A stretch of 42,591 nucleotides of DNA from Crocinitomicaceae bacterium (lineage in GTDB: Bacteria > Bacteroidota > Bacteroidia > Flavobacteriales_D > Crocinitomicaceae). The notes beneath the pieces were generated by a model that did not search any database, had not been told where the DNA came from, and saw nothing but the letters and a program-made list of their open reading frames with translations. Location: contig JALQYQ010000073.1 in the NCBI GenBank assembly GCA_023262855.1, positions 1 through 42,591 on the forward strand, read 5' to 3'. A program made the translations under genes and the position numbers. Of the stretch, positions 34,496 through 42,591 are shown piece after piece (the stretch's first letter is position 1; each line of letters opens with the position of its first letter).

Positions 34496-37018
34496 TTATT
34501 CTTTTGATTTTGATTTCGTTTTTCCTTTTTCAATTTTAATCGTCAATTCTTCTTGACCATCAACCAAATCTATTTTAATCTTATCTCCTTCTTGCAAAGT
34601 CGCTTTGATAATTTCTTCAGCTAACGGATCCTCAATGAACTTTTGAATTGCTCGTTTCAAAGGACGTGCTCCATATTTTTCATCATATCCTTTATCAACG
34701 ATGAAATCTTTCGCTTTCTCAGTCATTTCAATATGGTAGCCCAAGTCGTTAATACGTCCATACAATTTAGCTAATTCCAAATCAATGATTTTATGAATGC
34801 TATCACGATCCAATGATTTGAATAAAATCATATCATCAATACGATTTAGGAATTCTGGTGAAAACGCCTTTCTCAATGCATTTTGAATTACCGTTTTTGC
34901 ATTTTCGTCACGCGATTCTTCTTTCGCTTTTGTTCCAAATCCAACTCCTGATCCGAAATCAGCTAATTGTCTTGCTCCAATATTAGATGTCATGATTAAA
35001 ATCGTATTCTTAAAATCAATTTTACGACCCAATCCATCAGTCATATGACCATCATCTAACACTTGCAATAACAAGTTAAATACATCTGGATGCGCTTTCT
35101 CAATTTCATCTAATAAGATAATGGAATAAGGTTTACGACGAACTTTTTCAGTCAATTGTCCACCTTCTTCATAACCAACATATCCCGGAGGCGCTCCAAC
35201 TAAGCGAGAGATTGAGAATTTCTCCATGTATTCAGACATATCGATACGTACTAATGCATCTTCTGTATCGAACAAATATTTCGCTAATACTTTCGCTAAT
35301 TGTGTTTTTCCGACTCCTGTTGGCCCTAGGAAGAAGAACGACCCAATTGGTTTGTTTGGGTCTTTTAATCCAGCTCTATTGCGTTGAATTGCTTTTACAA
35401 CTTTAGAAACTGCTTCATCTTGTCCAATCACCTTTCCACGAAGTTCTTCGCCCATATTAACAAGTTTCCCTGTTTCTGTTTGCGAAACACGTGTTACTGG
35501 AATTCCGCACATCATTGAAACAACTTCAGCTACATGCTCTTCAGTAACGGTAACGCGATTTGTTTTCGATTCCTCTTCCCAACGTTTTTTCGCAGCTTCA
35601 AGTTGATCTTGCAATTTTCGTTCACTATCTCTTAACTCAGCAGCCTTTTCATATTGCTGTGATTTAATTACTTCATTTTTTTGTTCTTTCAACGCCTCGA
35701 TTTGCGCTTCAACATCTAAAATTTCTTTTGGAACATTGATATTTTTCAAGTGTACACGTGAACCAACTTCATCCAAGGCATCAATTGCTTTATCTGGCAA
35801 ATGACGATCTGTAATGTAACGCTCAGTCAATTTAACACAAGCAGCTACAGCCTCAGGTGTAAACGTTACAGAATGATGTTCTTCGTAGCGCTCTTTGATG
35901 TTATTCAAAATTTGAATTGTCTCATCAATTGTAGTTGGCTCAACAATTACTTTTTGGAATCGACGTTCCAATGCACCATCTTTCTCAATGTACTGGCGAT
36001 ATTCATCCAACGTTGTAGCACCAATCGCTTGCATTTCACCACGCGCTAATGCTGGTTTAAACATGTTTGAAGCATCCAATGAACCGCTTGCTCCACCCGC
36101 ACCAATAATCGTGTGAATCTCATCGATAAACAAAATCACATCTGGATTCTTTTCAATTTCTTGCATTACCGCTTTCATACGTTCTTCAAACTGCCCGCGA
36201 TACTTTGTACCTGCAACCAAAGAAGCCAAATCCAACGAAACAATTCGCTTGTTAAACAACACGCGCGAAACCTTGCGTTGAACAATTCTCAATGCCAAAC
36301 CTTCAGCGATGGCACTTTTACCAACTCCAGGTTCACCAATTAAAATTGGGTTATTTTTCTTTCTTCTTGATAAAATTTGTGATACGCGCTCAATTTCTTT
36401 CTCACGTCCAACAATCGGATCTAACTTACCTGCTTCCGCCATTTTCGTTAAATCTCTACCAAAATTATCTAAAACAGGAGTTTTCGATTTTGGATCGGCT
36501 GGTTTGCGTTGAGCAGAATATTGTTCGCCCCCGTCTTCTTCTTGTCCCCCTGGAAATTCAGCTCGAGGAGTTGTGTTTTCTTCAATCATTGCTTCTAATT
36601 CGTCTTTAACATTATCGTAAATAACTCCATATTTATTTAAAACCCTGCACGCAAAACTATCTTCATCCTTTAAAATTGAAAGCAACAAATGCTCCGTTCC
36701 AATCATTGGACTTTTATATAATTTCGCTTCAAGATAAGTGGTTTTCAATACCTTTTCAGCTTGTTTAACAAGTGGAATATTTGTCATTGGCTGAACAGAT
36801 GAATTGGATGACTTCAAAAGACTTTGCTCAACCTCTACACGAATTTGCTTTAAGTCTAAATGAAATTCATTCAACAACTTAATTGCCGTGCCATCACCCT
36901 CACGAATGATCCCCAACAACAAATGTTCAACACCAATAAAATCATTCCCTAATCTCAACGCCTCTTCCCTACTGTAACTAATTACATCCTTAACTCGGGG
37001 TGAAAATTTTGCTTCCAT
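34496..37018 (-). CDS. clpC: ATP-dependent Clp protease ATP-binding subunit ClpC
   Basis: The 840-residue AAA+ unfoldase has two Clp_N repeats (1-145), AAA-1 with Walker A GEPGVGKS (228-235) and Walker B FIDE (297-300). A UVR/middle region (about 435-480) follows, then AAA-2 with GPTGVGKT (565-572) and LLDE (635-638), and a likely ClpP-docking loop VGFGTK (692-697). The short middle domain with a UVR motif separates ClpC from ClpB. It unfolds proteins for ClpP. clpP is not in view. It reads divergently from gyrA across a 214-base region, and no ctsR or mcsAB accompany it. Confidence 0.95.
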   Translation of the reverse strand: MEAKFSPRVKDVISYSREEALRLGNDFIGVEHLLLGIIREGDGTAIKLLNEFHLDLKQIRVEVEQSLLKSSNSSVQPMTNIPLVKQAEKVLKTTYLEAKLYKSPMIGTEHLLLSILKDEDSFACRVLNKYGVIYDNVKDELEAMIEENTTPRAEFPGGQEEDGGEQYSAQRKPADPKSKTPVLDNFGRDLTKMAEAGKLDPIVGREKEIERVSQILSRRKKNNPILIGEPGVGKSAIAEGLALRIVQRKVSRVLFNKRIVSLDLASLVAGTKYRGQFEERMKAVMQEIEKNPDVILFIDEIHTIIGAGGASGSLDASNMFKPALARGEMQAIGATTLDEYRQYIEKDGALERRFQKVIVEPTTIDETIQILNNIKERYEEHHSVTFTPEAVAACVKLTERYITDRHLPDKAIDALDEVGSRVHLKNINVPKEILDVEAQIEALKEQKNEVIKSQQYEKAAELRDSERKLQDQLEAAKKRWEEESKTNRVTVTEEHVAEVVSMMCGIPVTRVSQTETGKLVNMGEELRGKVIGQDEAVSKVVKAIQRNRAGLKDPNKPIGSFFFLGPTGVGKTQLAKVLAKYLFDTEDALVRIDMSEYMEKFSISRLVGAPPGYVGYEEGGQLTEKVRRKPYSIILLDEIEKAHPDVFNLLLQVLDDGHMTDGLGRKIDFKNTILIMTSNIGARQLADFGSGVGFGTKAKEESRDENAKTVIQNALRKAFSPEFLNRIDDMILFKSLDRDSIHKIIDLELAKLYGRINDLGYHIEMTEKAKDFIVDKGYDEKYGARPLKRAIQKFIEDPLAEEIIKATLQEGDKIKIDLVDGQEELTIKIEKGKTKSKSKE

Positions 37019-37063
37019 AGTTTTTAACTTTCTAGGATAAAATTGCCTATTTATCCTTACTTA

Positions 37064-37071
37064 CAAATATA
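37064..37071 (-). promoter_or_regulatory. -7 promoter box for clpC
   Basis: On the minus strand, TATATTTG fits TAnnTTTG, about 45 bases before the clpC ATG. No TTG lies at the usual 17-23 bases upstream. I see no CIRCE or other heat-shock palindrome in the 37019-37232 gap. Confidence 0.45.
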
Positions 37072-37232
37072 AAACGAAAAAATTGTTAATAAGTAAACGA
37101 AAAAGTCAATTTTCCACAGATTTTTGTTAGTAAAAACACCTTTTACACTGTTTTCTGTAGGTTCAAAATGACTAATTTCGAAACTTGCTTTAACCCGCAC
37201 AATAAATGTGCTAAATAAAAAATTGTGACAAG

Positions 37233-39779
37233 ATGGCAGATGGAGAAAAAATAATCCAAATTAACATCGAAGATGAAATGAAGTCAGCCTACATCGATTA
37301 TTCGATGTCGGTAATTGTATCTCGTGCGCTACCAGATGTGCGTGACGGGTTTAAACCAGTTCATAGACGTGTTCTATACGGTATGCAAGACTTAGGAGTC
37401 TTCTCAAATCGTCCTTATAAAAAATCAGCAAGAATCGTTGGTGAGGTATTAGGTAAATACCACCCACACGGTGATAGCTCGGTATACGATACAATGGTGC
37501 GTATGGCTCAACCTTGGTCATTACGTTATCCTTTAGTTGACGGTCAAGGTAACTTCGGCTCAGTCGATGGCGATAGTCCAGCGGCAATGCGTTATACGGA
37601 GGCGCGTTTTAGAAAAATTGCTGAAGAAATGCTGAACGACCTTGACAAAGAAACCGTTGACTTCGCGCCAAACTTCGATGATAGTTTAGAAGAGCCGACA
37701 GTTCTTCCTTCAAAAATACCTAACCTCCTTGTAAATGGTGCTTCGGGTATTGCAGTTGGTATGGCGACTAACATGGCTCCACACAACTTAACAGAAGTTA
37801 TTGACGGAATCACAGCGTACATTGACAATAAAGACATTGACATTGAAGAGCTAATCAAGTATGTAAAAGCTCCAGATTTCCCAACAGGGGGAATTATTTA
37901 TGGATACGAAGGTGTTCGCGAGGCATTACTGACTGGTCGTGGGCGAATCGTTATGCGTGCAAAAGCCGAAATCGAAGAGTCAAATGGTCGTGAACAAATT
38001 GTTGTAACAGAAATTCCATATCAAATCAATAAAGCAGACATGATTAAAAAGACTGCTGAGTTGGTGAATGATAAAAAAATTGAAGGAATTTCCGATATTC
38101 GTGATGAATCGGATAGAAATGGTATGCGTATCGTTTATGAAATTAAGCGTGATGCCATTGCAAATGTAGTTTTAAATAAACTATTCAAATTTACTTCCCT
38201 TCAAACCTCTTTTTCTGTAAACAACATTTGTCTTGTTGAAGGTCGACCAGTAATGGTTAACTTGAAGGAATTGATTTCACATTTCGTGGATTTCCGTCAT
38301 GAAGTTGTTGTAAGAAGAACAAAATACGAACTTCGTAAAGCTGAAGAAAGAGCGCACATTTTAGAAGGATTGATTATTGCATCTGATAACATCGATGAAG
38401 TAATTAAAATTATTCGTGCATCAAAATCTCCTGAAGAAGCAAGAGAAAATTTGATGACTCGTTTTGCATTGTCTGATATTCAATCACGTGCAATTGTTGA
38501 AATGCGTCTTCGTCAGTTAACAGGACTTGAGCAAGATAAACTGCGCGCTGAATTCGAAGATTTGATGAAATTAATCGCTGATTTAAAAGACATTTTAGCG
38601 AATGAAGATCGTCGTATGCAAATCATCAAGGATGAGCTTATTGAAGTAAAAGAGAAATATGGTGATGAGCGTCGTTCTCAAATTGAATACTCTGCCTCTG
38701 AAATGAGAATGGAAGATTTAATTGCAGATGAAGAGGTTGTTATAACTATTTCTCATGCTGGCTATATCAAGCGTACAAGTTTAACAGAATACAAAGTTCA
38801 GAACCGCGGAGGAATGGGGTCTAAAGGATCTACAACACGCGATAAAGACTTCTTAGAGCATCTATTTGTTGCTACCAACCATAACTATTTATTGGTATTT
38901 ACTGAAAAAGGAAGATGTTTCTGGATGCGTGTCTACGAAATTCCAGAAGGAAATAAATTATCGAAAGGTAGAGCAATTCAGAACTTAATCAATATTCCTC
39001 AAGACGATAAGGTTAAGGCATACGTGAAAGTTCAAGATTTGACAGATAAAGAATATGTTGAAAACAACTTCATCGTCATGTGTTCTAAACAAGGTGTTAT
39101 TAAGAAAACATCTTTGGAAGCCTATTCTCGTCCTCGATCTAATGGTATTAATGCGATAACAATTCGCGACAATGATGAATTGTTAGAAGCAAAATTAACG
39201 AACGGTACAAATGAAATCGTATTGGCAACAAGTTCAGGTCGTGCAATTCGTTTCAATGAATCAACAGTTCGTCCGATGGGTAGAAATGCTTCAGGTGTTA
39301 GAGGTGTCACCCTAGGAGGCGAAAATGACCAAGTAGTTGGAATGATTTGCGTTGAAGATATTTTCTCAACAATTCTTGTTGTTTCTGAGAAAGGTTATGG
39401 AAAACGTACTTATTTAAACGACCCAGAAGATCAAGAACCAGTTTACCGTATCACAAACCGTGGTGGAAAAGGTGTAAAAACATTAAACATCACAGATAAA
39501 ACAGGTCCACTATTATCAATTCTAAACGTAACGGACGAAGAAGATTTGATGATTATTACGAAAGCTGGAGTAACTATTCGTATGCACATTGATACCATTA
39601 GAACAATGGGAAGAGCAGCGCAAGGAGTTCGTTTAATTAACTTAAAAGGAAATGCCGAAATTGCTGCAATTGCACGCGTACCAAGATCTGAAGATGAGGA
39701 AGAAGCTCTTTTAGACGAAGAAGGAAATCCAATTGAACCAGAAAATGGCACGGATATTGAAACGCCGGTTGTGGAATAA
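37233..39779 (+). CDS. gyrA: DNA gyrase subunit A
   Basis: The 848-residue type IIA topoisomerase subunit has the catalytic Tyr121 in [10 protein letters not shown]. The quinolone-resistance region [13 protein letters not shown] keeps Ser82 and Asp86 (E. coli Ser83 and Asp87), that is, the sensitive type. The C-terminal beta-pinwheel repeats are visible (such as [21 protein letters not shown] and [14 protein letters not shown]). The GyrA box reads QNRGGMG instead of the textbook QRRGGKG. A short acidic tail ends the protein. It starts with the ATG at 37233, and a TPR gene follows 18 bases after its stop. Confidence 0.97.
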   Translation: MADGEKIIQINIEDEMKSAYIDYSMSVIVSRALPDVRDGFKPVHRRVLYGMQDLGVFSNRPYKKSARIVGEVLGKYHPHGDSSVYDTMVRMAQPWSLRYPLVDGQGNFGSVDGDSPAAMRYTEARFRKIAEEMLNDLDKETVDFAPNFDDSLEEPTVLPSKIPNLLVNGASGIAVGMATNMAPHNLTEVIDGITAYIDNKDIDIEELIKYVKAPDFPTGGIIYGYEGVREALLTGRGRIVMRAKAEIEESNGREQIVVTEIPYQINKADMIKKTAELVNDKKIEGISDIRDESDRNGMRIVYEIKRDAIANVVLNKLFKFTSLQTSFSVNNICLVEGRPVMVNLKELISHFVDFRHEVVVRRTKYELRKAEERAHILEGLIIASDNIDEVIKIIRASKSPEEARENLMTRFALSDIQSRAIVEMRLRQLTGLEQDKLRAEFEDLMKLIADLKDILANEDRRMQIIKDELIEVKEKYGDERRSQIEYSASEMRMEDLIADEEVVITISHAGYIKRTSLTEYKVQNRGGMGSKGSTTRDKDFLEHLFVATNHNYLLVFTEKGRCFWMRVYEIPEGNKLSKGRAIQNLINIPQDDKVKAYVKVQDLTDKEYVENNFIVMCSKQGVIKKTSLEAYSRPRSNGINAITIRDNDELLEAKLTNGTNEIVLATSSGRAIRFNESTVRPMGRNASGVRGVTLGGENDQVVGMICVEDIFSTILVVSEKGYGKRTYLNDPEDQEPVYRITNRGGKGVKTLNITDKTGPLLSILNVTDEEDLMIITKAGVTIRMHIDTIRTMGRAAQGVRLINLKGNAEIAAIARVPRSEDEEEALLDEEGNPIEPENGTDIETPVVE

Positions 39780-39797
39780 AAAGAAAAATGCATCCAA

Positions 39798-41021
39798 ATG
39801 AAAAAAACGATGAAAAATAAATTTATAGCATTCGCTGGAGTTGTATTGTTCAGCTCACAAGTAATAGCGCAAAAAGCAAACGAAACTTCTGCTGCCATTG
39901 AGTACAAAAAATACTCTGACGCAATGACAATGCTCATACTTTCTGGTGGATCTGGTGACATGGAACCAGCGAAAAAGGCACTTGAAAAAGCAAAAGGATT
40001 TATCGATCTTGCTGCAGTGAATGAAACAACAAAGGAAAGTCCAAAAACCTTATTTTACAAAGGTGAAATCTACACTGGTTATTTAATAGCCTTTGGAATG
40101 GACACTGCTTTTATGAATGCAAATGCGGAAAACTATTTCAAAACGGGTATTGAAAGCTATCAAAAATCCTTAGCCGTAAGCACAAAATACAAGGAGGATA
40201 TCAAAAACTCAATTGAACAAAAGAAAGGTTTGCTTTCAATGGGCATTAATAAAATGTATGATGAAGGTAAATTTGCTGAATGTGCTGATGCTTATGAAAC
40301 ACAAGCAAGATTTTCTGAAGGAGCAAACGAAGTAGACACATTATCTATTTACAATGCTGGGGTTTGTTATGAAAAAGCAAACAACAATGATAAAGCAGCA
40401 GAAATGTATGCAAAAGCAGCAAAAACTGGTTATAAAGCACCAGGAACTTACAGAAGTGCTAGTGCTTGTTACAGAAAGGCAGGAAAAGCAGCAGAAGCAA
40501 AAGCTATTTTAGCTGAAGGACGCAAAAAATACCCAAGTGATCGTGATTTGTTATTGGAACTTGTAAATACAAATATCGATGCTGGTGATGCAGCTGGTGC
40601 AGAAGCAGCGTTGGCTGAAGCCATTGCAGCAGATCCGAAAAACAAACAATTACATTATACAATTGGAACAATTTACATTGAGTTAAAGCAAAATGAAAAA
40701 GCTGAAAACGCTTTGAATGAAGCTTTGAAAATTGACCCTGAATACCAAGATGCTTTGTACCAATTAGGTGCACATTTAGTAACTTGGGCTTCAGATCTAA
40801 GAACGGAAGCAGGTCAAATGAAATTGAATGATCCAAATTACGATAAAGTAACGGCTAAGTCGGATGAAACATTTAAAAGAGCTTTGATTCCTTTAGAGAA
40901 ATTCATTGTTAAAAACCCGAACGATAAAGATGTATTGGTTATTTTATCTCAAATCTACAGAAGTGTAGGAAATTATGATAAATCAAATGAGTACAAAAAG
41001 CGTGCAGACGCTATTAAATAA
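39798..41021 (+). CDS. Secreted TPR-repeat protein
   Basis: The 407-residue protein has a signal peptide ending about residue 25 (VVLFSSQVIAQ). The ATG five codons in is an alternative start. TPR repeats follow from about 150, such as SIYNAGVCYEKANNNDKAAEMYAKA, GTYRSASACYRKAGKAAEAKAILAEG and LHYTIGTIYIELKQNEKAENALNEALKIDPEYQ. It is probably periplasmic or an envelope scaffold. It is 18 bases after gyrA, so probably co-transcribed with it. A terminator follows. Confidence 0.85.
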   Translation: MKKTMKNKFIAFAGVVLFSSQVIAQKANETSAAIEYKKYSDAMTMLILSGGSGDMEPAKKALEKAKGFIDLAAVNETTKESPKTLFYKGEIYTGYLIAFGMDTAFMNANAENYFKTGIESYQKSLAVSTKYKEDIKNSIEQKKGLLSMGINKMYDEGKFAECADAYETQARFSEGANEVDTLSIYNAGVCYEKANNNDKAAEMYAKAAKTGYKAPGTYRSASACYRKAGKAAEAKAILAEGRKKYPSDRDLLLELVNTNIDAGDAAGAEAALAEAIAADPKNKQLHYTIGTIYIELKQNEKAENALNEALKIDPEYQDALYQLGAHLVTWASDLRTEAGQMKLNDPNYDKVTAKSDETFKRALIPLEKFIVKNPNDKDVLVILSQIYRSVGNYDKSNEYKKRADAIK

Positions 41022-41040
41022 TTAAACATTCACATGTTTA

Positions 41041-41068
41041 AAAGGTCGACATTTGTCGGCCTTTTTTT
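41041..41068 (+). terminator. Terminator after the gyrA-TPR unit
   Basis: GGTCGACA (41044-41051) pairs with TGTCGGCC (41054-41061) with one G-T pair, flanked by AAA and TTTTTTT. Confidence 0.92.
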
Positions 41069-41080
41069 ATGCATTAAATG

Positions 41081-41110
41081 TTGGTTGTACAATTTAATTC
41101 ACTACCTTTG
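41081..41110 (+). promoter_or_regulatory. Promoter of rpsA
   Basis: TTG (41081-41083) and TACCTTTG (41103-41110) are separated by 19 bases, an excellent match to the Bacteroidota consensus TTG-N(17-23)-TAnnTTTG. Transcription would begin near 41116 and give a leader of about 90 bases before the rpsA ATG. Confidence 0.8.
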
Positions 41111-41205
41111 CAGCCTTAAAACAAGACTGTTACCCTATTTTTGACAGTTTAGTATTCATCACTTTCGGGTTTTTAGGGTGCTCGAAATACAATTATTAAA
41201 GCCAA

Positions 41206-42591
41206 ATGGCAAAAAACACAAACATGCAGGGGACTGCAGATTTCGACTGGGATGCGTTAGCACTAGACGGATATTCAAAAATCCAACGTTCTGAGTTATC
41301 AGACAAATACGAAGTTACATTAACTTCAATCAACGAAAAAGAAGTTGTTGAAGGAACTGTAGTTATCGTAACTAAAAAAGAAGTAATCATTAATATTGGT
41401 TACAAATCAGAAGGAGTTGTTCCTGCTTCTGAATTCCGTTACAATCCAGATTTAAAAGCTGGTGACAAAGTAGATGTTTATGTAGAATGCCAAGAAGACA
41501 AAACTGGTCAGTTGGTTGTTTCTCACAGAACAGCTCGTATGCACAAAGCTTGGATTCGTGTGAACGATGTATTACGTACTGGTGAAGTTATCACAGGTTA
41601 TGTAAAATGTCGTACGAAAGGTGGTTTAATTGTTGACGTATTTGGAATTGAAGCATTCTTGCCAGGTTCTCAAATTGACGTTAAACCTATTCGTGACTAC
41701 GATGTTTACGTTGGTAAAAACATGGAGTTCAAAGTTGTTAAAATTAACCAAGAGTTCCGTAACGTTGTTGTTTCTCACAAAGCGCTTATTGAAGCTGAAT
41801 TGGAAGAACAGAAAAAACAAATTATCTCTGGTCTTGAGAAAGGTCAAGTATTGGAAGGAACAGTTAAAAACATCACATCTTATGGTGTATTCATCGATTT
41901 AGGTGGTGTTGACGGTTTGATTCACATTACAGACTTATCTTGGGGACGTGTTAATCACCCAGAAGAGATTGTTGAATTAGATCAAAAATTAAATGTTGTT
42001 ATTCTTGACTTCGATGATGACAAGAAAAGAATTGCATTGGGTCTTAAACAATTACAACCACATCCATGGGAAGTTCTTGCAGCTGGTATAACGGAAGGAT
42101 CTACCGTTAAGGGTAAGATTGTAAATATTGAGGATTATGGTGCATTCCTTGAATTGCAACCGGGAGTTGAAGGTTTGATTCACGTGTCTGAGGTTAGCTG
42201 GAGTAATCAACCCGTAAATGCCCGTGAATATTTCAGATTGGGTCAGGAATATGAGGCAAAAGTGGTTACAATTGACCAGGATGACCGTAGAATGTCATTG
42301 TCTCTTAAGCAATTAAGTTCAGACCCATGGAGCGAAATCGCTAAAACGTTCCCTGTAGGCAGCCGCCACACCGGCGAAGTTAAAAATCTGACACCTTATG
42401 GTGTTTTTGTAGAACTACAAGAAGGTATTGGTGGAATGGTTCATATCTCTGATCTTTCCTGGACAAAACGATTTGGTCACCCTTCTGAATTTACCAAGGT
42501 AGGCGAAAAAATTGATGTTCAAATACTGGATGTGGATGCAGAAAGTCGCAAGCTTTCGCTCGGACATAAACAGCTGGAAGAAAATCCATGG
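41206..42591 (+). CDS. rpsA: Ribosomal protein S1, N-terminal part (partial)
   Basis: 462 codons are visible from the ATG at 41206 (MAKNTNMQG) to the right edge. Repeated S1 RNA-binding domains are clear: EGTVVIVTKKEVIINIGYKSEG, TGYVKCRTKGGLIVDV, EGTVKNITSYGVFIDLGG, KGKIVNIEDYGAFLELQPG and TGEVKNLTPYGVFVELQEG. S1 binds mRNA on the small ribosomal subunit. A strong promoter and a leader of about 90 bases precede it, in line with high expression. Codons up to about 42320 are uniform and A/T-rich. Beyond that, leucine is read by CTN only (seven of seven, including three CTG) whereas 22 of 30 earlier leucines use TTA or TTG by my count; see findings. Confidence 0.93.
   Translation, partial: MAKNTNMQGTADFDWDALALDGYSKIQRSELSDKYEVTLTSINEKEVVEGTVVIVTKKEVIINIGYKSEGVVPASEFRYNPDLKAGDKVDVYVECQEDKTGQLVVSHRTARMHKAWIRVNDVLRTGEVITGYVKCRTKGGLIVDVFGIEAFLPGSQIDVKPIRDYDVYVGKNMEFKVVKINQEFRNVVVSHKALIEAELEEQKKQIISGLEKGQVLEGTVKNITSYGVFIDLGGVDGLIHITDLSWGRVNHPEEIVELDQKLNVVILDFDDDKKRIALGLKQLQPHPWEVLAAGITEGSTVKGKIVNIEDYGAFLELQPGVEGLIHVSEVSWSNQPVNAREYFRLGQEYEAKVVTIDQDDRRMSLSLKQLSSDPWSEIAKTFPVGSRHTGEVKNLTPYGVFVELQEGIGGMVHISDLSWTKRFGHPSEFTKVGEKIDVQILDVDAESRKLSLGHKQLEENPW

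Noticed and set aside
37019..37232. Heat-shock (CIRCE-like) operator between clpC and gyrA
   Set aside because: No 9-base inverted repeat with the CIRCE pattern was found, only a -7 box for clpC.
39443..39961. 172-codon minus-strand frame across the end of gyrA
   Set aside because: It overlaps gyrA and the next gene with no homology I recognise, and the gyrA frame is continuous there.
41630..41902. 90-codon plus-strand frame within rpsA
   Set aside because: It is an out-of-frame shadow; the S1 domains are in the rpsA frame.

Overview
The window looks like a chromosomal segment from a low-GC member of the Bacteroidota, most likely order Flavobacteriales (a Fluviicola/Crocinitomicaceae-like relative is my best guess, from memory only). 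The reasons are a PorP/SprF protein, a giant adhesin-like protein with a type B T9SS sorting domain, DUF4834 and DUF1573 proteins, a CarB without the C-terminal regulatory domain, Bacteroidota-type TAnnTTTG promoter boxes and strong preference for A/T-ending codons. I saw no rRNA, tRNA, insertion sequence, phage gene or CRISPR array.

Layout. 1-9152 (minus) is a type IX secretion export operon: a small secreted unknown protein, a 2383-residue protein with 20 HYR-like modules, PorP/SprF, and the start of an OmpA/PD40-type protein that runs off the left edge. 9491-11899 (plus) is a polyamine pair: a fused AdoMet decarboxylase-spermidine synthase followed by an agmatinase-like ureohydrolase. 11964-15684 holds a membrane protein, an NlpC/P60 hydrolase, a CtpA-type S41 protease and a DUF1573 lipoprotein. 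15732-18835 (minus) is carB with a DUF4834 gene behind it. 19042-23164 carries an alpha/beta hydrolase, a PyrR-like phosphoribosyltransferase, MurQ (cell-wall recycling), a small secreted protein and a TPR-like protein.

23264-25989 is a tightly packed accessory run: small membrane proteins and an SRPBCC protein around a complete class D (OXA-type) beta-lactamase lipoprotein. 26155-29983 holds an ECF sigma factor, a probable membrane anti-sigma factor and three tandem paralogous lipoproteins sharing an almost invariant N-terminal motif; this is the least explained and most interesting block. 30191-32693 is an arsenic resistance operon (ArsR, DUF6428, thioredoxin-type ArsC, ACR3). It is followed by cupin and DinB-like genes and a convergent alkaline phosphatase-superfamily gene.

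34496-41021 has clpC and gyrA diverging from a shared upstream region, then a secreted TPR protein. The window ends inside rpsA (ribosomal protein S1), which has a good promoter but whose last ~270 bases use codons unlike the rest of the gene.

Functions are assigned by motif recognition without database searches. Confidences reflect that.
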